Shown here: piece by piece, positions 55,974 to 64,000 of the stretch
Position numbering within the stretch: the stretch's first letter is position 1
Layout of the letters: the number at the start of each line of letters is the position of its first letter
From: JACCSI01 sp963815285
GTDB taxonomy: Bacteria > Acidobacteriota > Vicinamibacteria > Vicinamibacterales > UBA2999
Reading direction: 5' to 3'
Assembly (NCBI GenBank): GCA_963815285.1
Contig: CAWFGB010000006.1
Location: 186,001 to 250,000 of the forward strand
DNA length: 64,000 bases
Program-made: the position numbers and the translations under genes
Notes under the pieces: model-generated
Seen by the model: only the letters and a program-made list of their open reading frames with translations
The model's database searches: none
What the model was told of the DNA's origin: nothing

Positions 55974-57818
55974 ATGCTGATTCGACTGGTTGTCACCGCT
56001 CTTGCCGTTCACGCTCTACTCGGTGGATCCATGCAGGCATGGGCCCAGGACGCTTCGGGGCAGACCCTGTTCGAGCAGCGGTGTGCGAGCTGTCACGTCA
56101 AACCGGACCCGGCCACGCGCGCGCCGGCGTTCGAGCAGCTCCGCGCCATGGAGCCCGACGCCGTCCACGCGACGATCACGAAGGGCAGTATGGCTTCCAT
56201 GGCGCTGGGGTTGTCCCCGGCGGAGCTGCGTCAGATCGCCGAATACGCCACGGGACGGACGCTGAGCGCGGCTCCGGCGCCCGGTGACGCAGCGGCGATG
56301 CCGAACCGCTGCGCGCCCAAACCGCTGGGCAATCCCTTGTCGACTCCCGCGTGGAACGGCTGGGGCGTGGACCTTTCGAACACGCGATTCCAGCCGGCGA
56401 GCGCCGCGGGACTGACGGCGGAGACGGTGCCCAAGCTCACGCTCAAGTGGGCCTTTGCCTTCCCGAAGGGGCGTCAAGCCTATGGCCAGCCGAATGTGAT
56501 CGGCGGCCGCATCTATGTCGGCAGCGACATCGGTTACGTGTACGCCCTCGACGCCGTTACCGGATGTGTCTACTGGTCGTTTCAGGCCAAGGGGGCCGTT
56601 CGAAGTGCCATCACCATCGCGCCGGTCAACGCCGGGTCGTCGAAGTTTGCCGCGTTCTTCGGCGACCTCCGTGCCAACGTCTATGCCATCGATGCCGAGA
56701 CGGGCGCGCTGCTGTGGACCAAGAACACCGACAAGCATGCGGTGGCGCGCATCACCGGCGCACCGGCCTTCTACGATGGCCGCCTGTACGTGCCGGTTTC
56801 GTCAGTCGAAGAAGCCGTCGGCGCAAACCCGAAGTATGAGTGCTGTACGTTCCGCGGGAGCGTGATCGCCTACGACGCCAGCACCGGCGAGCAGCGCTGG
56901 CAGACGTTCACCATTTCCGAAGCGGCCGTGCCGATGAAGAAGACGTCACTCGGCACCCAGACGTGGGGGCCCGCCGGCGCGGCGGTGTGGTCCGCGCCCA
57001 CGATCGATCCCAAGCGTCGTCGCGTCTATATCTCGACCAGCAACGGCTACACGTTTCCGGCTGCCAACACCACCAACTCGGTGATGGCGCTCGATCTGGA
57101 TACCGGCAAGAAAATCTGGACGCGGCAACTCACGGCCAACGACGCGTACCTGATCGGCTGCGCGCCGAACGCGCCCAAGCGTTCGGAGACTTGTCCGCAG
57201 GAGCTCGGTCCCGACTTCGCCATTGGCACGTCGCCGATCTTGAAGACGTTGCCCAACGGCCGTGGCGTGCTCGCCGTCGGTCAGAAGTCGGGCCTCGCCT
57301 GGGGCATCAATCCCGACGACGGCAAAGTGCTGTGGCAGCATCGGGTAGGACAAGGGAGCCCGCTCGGCGGAATTGAGTGGGGCGGTGCCACCGACGATCA
57401 GCATGTCTACTACCCGAACGCCGACGGGTTGCTCGGCATCAAGGCTGCCGGCGGGCTGGCGAAGATCAACCTCGCGACCGGCGAGCGCGTCTGGTGGGCG
57501 CCGCCGATTCAGACCTGCGAAGACAACAACTCCAAGTGCATCCCGTCACAGTCGGCCGCGGCGAGCGCCATCCCCGGCGTCGTATTTTCTGGCGCGACCG
57601 ACGGCATGATGCGCGCCTACGACATGCGGGACGGCAAGGTGCTGTGGGAATTCGCCACGGCGCGTGAATTCGAGACCGTCAACGGGGTCGAGGGCCGCGG
57701 CGGATCGATCAACGGCCCGGGCCCGACCATCGTCAACGGGATGGTCTACTTGGTGTCGGGCTACGGTTCGTTCGGTCAGATGGCGGGCAACGTGCTGCTC
57801 GCGTTCGCCGTGCAGTAG
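55974..57818 (+). CDS. Cytochrome c / PQQ-type beta-propeller dehydrogenase (polyvinyl-alcohol dehydrogenase-like)
   Basis: A 614-residue periplasmic protein. Signal peptide (LVVTALAVHALLGGSMQAWAQ), a cytochrome c domain with CASCH heme motif at residues 37-41 (heme ligand Met likely in MASMALG), then an eight-blade PQQ propeller with 'GRIYVGSDIGYVYALDAVTG', 'FFGDLRANVYAIDAETGALL', 'VIAYDASTGEQRW' and 'VMALDLDTGKKIWTRQL' repeats. A vicinal Cys290-Cys291 pair (YECCTF), the hallmark disulfide ring of PQQ alcohol dehydrogenases, is visible. It would oxidise an alcohol substrate and pass electrons to its own heme. Substrate unknown. The neighbours give no pathway context. Confidence 0.9.
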   Translation: MLIRLVVTALAVHALLGGSMQAWAQDASGQTLFEQRCASCHVKPDPATRAPAFEQLRAMEPDAVHATITKGSMASMALGLSPAELRQIAEYATGRTLSAAPAPGDAAAMPNRCAPKPLGNPLSTPAWNGWGVDLSNTRFQPASAAGLTAETVPKLTLKWAFAFPKGRQAYGQPNVIGGRIYVGSDIGYVYALDAVTGCVYWSFQAKGAVRSAITIAPVNAGSSKFAAFFGDLRANVYAIDAETGALLWTKNTDKHAVARITGAPAFYDGRLYVPVSSVEEAVGANPKYECCTFRGSVIAYDASTGEQRWQTFTISEAAVPMKKTSLGTQTWGPAGAAVWSAPTIDPKRRRVYISTSNGYTFPAANTTNSVMALDLDTGKKIWTRQLTANDAYLIGCAPNAPKRSETCPQELGPDFAIGTSPILKTLPNGRGVLAVGQKSGLAWGINPDDGKVLWQHRVGQGSPLGGIEWGGATDDQHVYYPNADGLLGIKAAGGLAKINLATGERVWWAPPIQTCEDNNSKCIPSQSAAASAIPGVVFSGATDGMMRAYDMRDGKVLWEFATAREFETVNGVEGRGGSINGPGPTIVNGMVYLVSGYGSFGQMAGNVLLAFAVQ

Positions 57819-58018
57819 TGCTGCCGAGCGCCTGCCGTCAGGTCCGTAACCGGAGCCGTGACGCGGTAGGGATCTTCGATCCCGACTGGCTTGGCCTGGC
57901 TGCGACGAACCCGGCCGCGACGGTCCGCGAATCTCTGCTCGCCGTTGCCGCCGGTCTATCGACAACAGGCGCGTGTGGCCCGTCCGTACTAAAATTAAAA
58001 TAGGGGGCTGTCATCCCT

Positions 58019-60205
58019 ATGGCGCTGTCTCCAGGCACCCAGCTCGGTCCGTATGTCATCGAGTCGCTGATTGGGACCGGCGGCATGGGACAGGTGTATC
58101 GCGCCCGCGATATCCGGCTCGAGCGTCTGGTCGCCATCAAGCAGCTCACGGCAGGCTTCACCAGGTTTTTCGAGCGGGAAGCCCGCACCATTGCGGCCCT
58201 CAATCATCCGAACATCTGTCAGGTCTACGACATCGGGCCCGACTACATGGTGCTCGAGTATCTGGACGGGAGCTCTCCCAAGGGACCGATGCCCGCCAAT
58301 GAGGTAGTGCCGCTGGCGATCGCGCTGGCCGACGCGCTCCACATGGCCCATCAGCGCGGCGTGCTGCATCGCGACCTGAAGCCGGCCAACATCATCGTGA
58401 CCAGCGAGGGCGTGGGCAAGCTGCTCGACTTCGGCGTCGCCAAAGTATCCCACCACAGTTCCGGCACGACGGCCACGCTGACCGCGGCGGAAACGATGCT
58501 CGGTACCCTTGTGGGCACGTTTGCCTACATGTCGCCCGAGCAAGCGCGCGGCGAGATGCTCGACGCGCGCTCCGACATTTTCAGTTTCGGCGCGACGCTG
58601 TACGAACTGCTATCCGGCAGGTCCGCATTCCCAGGACGCGGGCCGATGGAGGTCGTCTCCGCGGTGCTTCGCGACGACCCCCCGCCGCTCTCGGCGTCGA
58701 CTGCGCTGCAACGCGTTCTCGACCGCTGCCTGGCCAAAGACCCGCGGAACCGCTTTCAGTCGATGGCCGAATTGAAGGCGGCGCTCGAGCGCTCGATGGG
58801 GGAGGGGGCCGAAGCGCTGCCGTCCATTGCCGTTCTCGCCTTTGCCAACCTCAGTGCCGACCGCGAGAACGAATATTTCGCCGATGGCCTTTCCGAAGAG
58901 ATCATCAACGCGCTCGCCCAGGTGCCCGGGCTGAAGGTCATCGCGCGAACATCGGCGTTTGCGTTCAAGGGCAAGAACGAAGACGTCCGCCGCATAGCCC
59001 AGGCGCTCAGCGTCAACCACGTGCTCGAGGGGAGCGTGCGGCGCGCCGGCGAGCGCGTGCGGGTGACCACCCAGCTAGTTGCAGCCGGCGACGGCAGCCA
59101 CCTGTGGTCCGAACGTTTCGACCGCCCGATGACCGATGTGTTTGCCGTCCAGGACGAGATCGCGCTCGCCATCACCACGGCATTGAAAGTCAAGTTCGCC
59201 GCCGCCCCTGCGGCGCCCAGACAATATGAACCGAATCTCGCCTCGTACGATCAGTTCCTCAAGGGCCGCGCACACCTGATTCAGTTCACGCCCGAGGCCT
59301 GGAATCGGGCCCGGGCCTACTTCGAGCAGGCGATCGCGCTCGATTCCGGCTACGCCGCTCCGGTCGCCGAGCTCGGCCTCGGGTACTTCATCAGCGGCAT
59401 GCACGGCATGCAGCCGATGCGCGAGGTTGCGCCGCTCGTCCGGTCCCAAGCCGAACGCGCTCTCGATCTCGATCCGTTCGACGCGCGGCCGCGCTTCCTG
59501 CTCGGCGCCATCGCTCTGGCTCACGACTACGACTGGAGCGCGGCAGAGGGTCATTTCGCGGCGTCGATGAACCTCCCGAACGTGTCGGCTGATGCACGCT
59601 GGATTTATGGCAGCTTGTATCTCGGTGCGCTCGGCCGTTTCGAGGAGTCAACGGATCAATTGCGTCGCGCCGTCGAGCAGGATCCGTTGAATGCGACGTG
59701 GCGGGCAATTTGGGCCGCACACCTCACTCACGCTGGCCGCCCGGCGGACGCCATTCGCGAAGCGCTCCGGGCGACGGAGCTCGAGCCGGAGTACTTCGTT
59801 GCCCACCAACTGCTCGGCGAGTCGTACCTGGCCGCGGGGGCTCTCCGCGACGCCGTCGCGGCCTTCGAGCGCGCCCATCGTCAGGCTCCGTGGAACGCCA
59901 TGCCCACGGGGTTGCTTGGAGCTGCGGCGTGGATGAGCGGCGATCACGCGCGTGCGGCGGCACTGCTGGCCGAGATGAACACGCCGATGCCGCGCTGGGG
60001 CCGGGTCTGGTATCACCTCTATACAGGCGAGCTGGACGATGCGGCGGACTGGTACGAGCGTGTGATCGACCAGCGCGATCCCTTTGCGCTGGTCTACGCG
60101 GCGTCGCCACAGCTTGCGCCCCTGCGCGCGCATCGCCGCTGGCCGGCCATCGCCAAAATGATGAACCTGCCGCAGGGAGAACCCGGCGACAGAAACTCAC
60201 GCTGA
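58019..60205 (+). CDS. Serine/threonine protein kinase with TolB-N-like and TPR domains
   Basis: A 728-residue kinase. The kinase domain (about 10-262) has GTGGMGQVYRARD, the ATP lysine in LVAIKQL, a short helix C region, HRDLKPANIIV, DFGVAKV and YMSPEQARG. There is no clear membrane helix; the TolB-type module (SIAVLAFANLSADRENEYFA, DGLSEEIINALAQVPGLKVI, TSAFAFKGKNEDVRRIAQAL) follows directly, as in adenylate-cyclase-linked proteins, then TPR units (YFEQAIALDSGYAAPVAEL, RALDLDPFDARPRFLLGAI) to the end. It may be cytoplasmic. The last bases overlap the tail of the antisense YihY remnant. Confidence 0.95.
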   Translation: MALSPGTQLGPYVIESLIGTGGMGQVYRARDIRLERLVAIKQLTAGFTRFFEREARTIAALNHPNICQVYDIGPDYMVLEYLDGSSPKGPMPANEVVPLAIALADALHMAHQRGVLHRDLKPANIIVTSEGVGKLLDFGVAKVSHHSSGTTATLTAAETMLGTLVGTFAYMSPEQARGEMLDARSDIFSFGATLYELLSGRSAFPGRGPMEVVSAVLRDDPPPLSASTALQRVLDRCLAKDPRNRFQSMAELKAALERSMGEGAEALPSIAVLAFANLSADRENEYFADGLSEEIINALAQVPGLKVIARTSAFAFKGKNEDVRRIAQALSVNHVLEGSVRRAGERVRVTTQLVAAGDGSHLWSERFDRPMTDVFAVQDEIALAITTALKVKFAAAPAAPRQYEPNLASYDQFLKGRAHLIQFTPEAWNRARAYFEQAIALDSGYAAPVAELGLGYFISGMHGMQPMREVAPLVRSQAERALDLDPFDARPRFLLGAIALAHDYDWSAAEGHFAASMNLPNVSADARWIYGSLYLGALGRFEESTDQLRRAVEQDPLNATWRAIWAAHLTHAGRPADAIREALRATELEPEYFVAHQLLGESYLAAGALRDAVAAFERAHRQAPWNAMPTGLLGAAAWMSGDHARAAALLAEMNTPMPRWGRVWYHLYTGELDDAADWYERVIDQRDPFALVYAASPQLAPLRAHRRWPAIAKMMNLPQGEPGDRNSR

Positions 60206-60860
60206 CTCGGCCGACCGTATCGATTGGGGATTGACGAACCGTTCGCCGAGGTCCGTCAGCTTCTCGTCGGTGCGGCGTTCCTCGTCCAGGGTCAAAGTAA
60301 TAGATCAAGCCGACGCCGGTCACGATCAAGGCGAAGACGACCGGCCACTGCAGAATCTTCCAACTCCACTCGAAGACGGCGCCGAGGCCCAGCCGTGGCG
60401 CGAGGTATTCAGCGAGCTGCGGACCGGCCACGACGAGGCCGAAGGACGCCAGGACGAACAGCGCAACACCCACCGTCAGCAGGATGGCCGTCACCCGCTG
60501 TTTCCACCATGGCCGCGCATCCTCGACGTCATACGCGCGATTGAGCGCGTCGATGATGGCGACCATGGCGGCGGAGCTGCTCCATAGTGCTGCGACGATG
60601 CCGAACGTGAGAATGCCGCCGCTCGACGTCGAGGTGATCTGCTCTAGCTGCGTGCGGATGACCTCCAGCACGTCAGGCGGAGCGACGCCCTGCAGCGAGT
60701 TGACCACCCTGCCGACCACATCGCCGGAGGGGAGAAATCCCGCCAGGGCAATGAGAAACAGCAGTGCCGGAAAGAGTGCCAGGAGAAGTAGTACGCCAGC
60801 TGTGCCGCCAAGCCAAGGCCGTTGTCTGCCTGAGTTTTACGCACCGTTCGTTGATGAGTT
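60197..60860 (-). pseudogene. YihY/BrkB-family membrane protein remnant
   Basis: The minus strand reads QADNGLGLAAQLAYYF, a frame change near 60790, LLALFPALLFLIALAGFLPS, VGRVVNSLQGVAPPDVLEVI, IVAALWSSSAAMVAIIDALN, RAYDVEDARPWWKQRVTAIL and further helices to GVGLIYYFDP, the YihY order. After this the usual last helices are missing; a shifted frame gives DEERRTDEKLTDLGERF and NPQSIRSAESA with a TGA at 60197-60199. So there is at least one frameshift and an apparent internal deletion before the tail. Confidence 0.65.
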
Positions 60861-60982
60861 CCAGAGATTCGAGGGGTGAATCGAAGTGCGCCAGCATTCC
60901 AGTTGCTGTTGCAAAATTTCTTCCATTCGGCCATGGGATGCCGGTGGCGCGAACTTCGCACCCTTTCAGTCGGAGGTGCCGA

Positions 60983-61465
60983 ATGGGGCGCCAAGTCTCA
61001 TCAGTGGTCTTCGTGGCCGCGTGCGCGTTCGGAGTGTCGGCAGAGGGCCACTCGGGGTGGCTCGAGGCCTCCCCCAAGGTTCCAAACCCTACCGTTCTCC
61101 GCGGCTGCCTGCTCCAGAGCCGGGCGGATACCTCAACTCCGGTTTCGAAGGGCGTCATCTACACGCTTGACGTGACCGACGCCGCCGACAAGGCGCAAAA
61201 GCCAAGCACGCCGGCGGCGGGCGCGGCAACAGTCGCCAAGACGCGCTACGCGCTCTCCACCCAGAGCCCGGATGGAGCAGTCGCGTTGGCCAAACACGTC
61301 GGACACCACGTCGAGGTGACGGGCCAGGTGCTCGAACGTCTGCAGACCGTGAGCCCGTCCTCGAGTAAGCCGGCATCGGAGACAGTAGCAAAGCCGCTGC
61401 CAGGCGCTGCTCAGAGGATGTTTCAAGTGTCGGCGCTGAAGATGATTGCGGCCAAGTGCCCTTAA
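60983..61465 (+). CDS. Small secreted protein of unknown function
   Basis: A 160-residue protein with GGAGG six bases before the ATG at 60983. A leader (SSVVFVAACAFGVSAEG) is followed by a short domain starting PTVLRGCLLQSRAD, VIYTLDVTDAADKA and TRYALSTQSPDGAVALAKHV, GHHVEVTGQVLE, ending QVSALKMIAAKCP. This 'lrGCLq ... yxL ... dLaxhvGhxVEvTGtl ... lxVxsvkmi...C' layout is a family of small acidobacterial secreted OB-fold-like proteins, function unknown; the two Cys could form a disulfide. The open frame extends upstream to 60764 but without leader-like sequence. Confidence 0.78.
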   Translation: MGRQVSSVVFVAACAFGVSAEGHSGWLEASPKVPNPTVLRGCLLQSRADTSTPVSKGVIYTLDVTDAADKAQKPSTPAAGAATVAKTRYALSTQSPDGAVALAKHVGHHVEVTGQVLERLQTVSPSSSKPASETVAKPLPGAAQRMFQVSALKMIAAKCP

Positions 61466-61546
61466 CGGCACCTGCCTGCCAGCGAGCGGCGTCACCGCCG
61501 GGCCATTACGCCGCCCTGAAGTTCGGTTGAGCGGTATTATTTGGGG

Positions 61547-63580
<2,034 letters not shown>

Positions 63581-63617
63581 TTACCGTCCACCATTCCCCA
63601 GACACTGAGCTACCCCA

Positions 63618-64000
63618 ATGCGTCTGATCGTCCTACTGCTTGCGCTCACTTTCGCTACTGCTGACCCGGCCTTCGCGCAGGATCCGTTCAACCTGGCCGC
63701 CCCGGTGCGAAATCTCGCGACGATGTTCACGGATTTGTTCGGACCGAGCGGGCTCATCGTCGACAGCCTGGCGACGTTGCCTGGGGAGCAGCCCCACAGC
63801 GCCCATTTCAACAGTGACTTCCAGTCCAACGCCAGTCAGTTCACCACCGCCCTGGTCGGTCAACTGGTCAGCCTGCCGCTGCCGTCACCGGCCGGTGGGT
63901 TCACCTACGAGTTCGACAGCAGTCTTGGAGTCTTTCGACGGACGACGCAAAGTTTTGGTCCTATCGTCGCCGACCGCGCCGAGACAATCGGCGCACGGCG
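63618..64000 (+). CDS. Secreted protein, N-terminal part (cut by window edge)
   Basis: From ATG 63618 the frame is open to the right edge, about 127 codons. A signal peptide (LIVLLLALTFATADPAFAQD) is followed by FNLAAPVRNLATMFTDLFGP and a region rich in Phe/Thr/Ser (FTTALVGQLVSLPLPSPAGG, YEFDSSLGVFRRTTQSFGP). This resembles the start of acidobacterial outer-membrane proteins of unknown function ('FTYEFDpslGvF.R.t.SFGPi.aeRa.TiG'). The rest is outside the window. It follows the kinase stop by 37 bases and may be cotranscribed. Confidence 0.7.
   Translation, partial: MRLIVLLLALTFATADPAFAQDPFNLAAPVRNLATMFTDLFGPSGLIVDSLATLPGEQPHSAHFNSDFQSNASQFTTALVGQLVSLPLPSPAGGFTYEFDSSLGVFRRTTQSFGPIVADRAETIGAR

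Overview
The window is high-GC chromosomal DNA that looks like Acidobacteriota, most plausibly a Vicinamibacteria-type soil lineage. This rests on family content only: ADOP/MacB-type orphan permeases with a PadR regulator, an Oar-like TonB receptor, five serine/threonine kinases fused to TPR or PD40 propeller modules, a VPDSG-type exosortase substrate, LamG-like domains and several secreted acidobacterial-type proteins. No rRNA, tRNA, CRISPR array, phage or transposase was recognised.

Layout. 1-3721 (minus): edge-truncated ADOP permease, a one-TM DUF6090-like protein and a kinase-TPR sensor. 3.7-8.7 kb: methyltransferase remnant, a secreted NxxGxxAF-repeat protein with a homopolymer frameshift, a LuxR regulator broken near its N-terminus, and a Tat-type class V aminotransferase. 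8.8-15.5 kb: DUF3291 protein, a second DUF6090-like protein, a pentad-repeat small protein, a tandem array of about 150-bp palindromic repeats that runs into the end of a flavin monooxygenase gene, a lipoprotein, a VOC protein, a GGCCTCAGG-type repeat zone and a frameshifted membrane protein.

15.7-26.2 kb is the most coherent locus: three secreted S9 prolyl-oligopeptidase-family peptidases and an Oar-like TonB receptor in one minus-strand operon, divergent from a regulator that is an internal tandem duplication (HTH-cupin-HTH-cupin). I read it as a regulated peptide capture and degradation system. 26.4-35.4 kb: outer-membrane barrel with a kinase-like domain, a symporter fused to a solute-binding domain, PPK2, a LamG-GNAT fusion, a DNA ligase C-terminal remnant and a two-domain VOC protein.

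35.5-49 kb: transketolase, a kinase-PD40 sensor with a truncated kinase start coupled behind it, a VPDSG-CTERM protein with a sigma-54-like promoter, a kinase-TPR operon with two small unknown proteins, and a two-component system divergent from an outer-membrane protein. 49-64 kb: degenerate repeat protein, PadR-ADOP pair, NfeD-flotillin pair, barrel pseudogene, cytochrome/PQQ dehydrogenase, kinase-TolB-TPR, a YihY pseudogene, a small secreted protein, a fifth kinase and an edge-truncated secreted protein.

About ten genes carry single-base frameshifts, often in or beside G/C runs, with conserved protein on both sides. Some may be sequencing or assembly indels, so the broken genes here should be treated with care.
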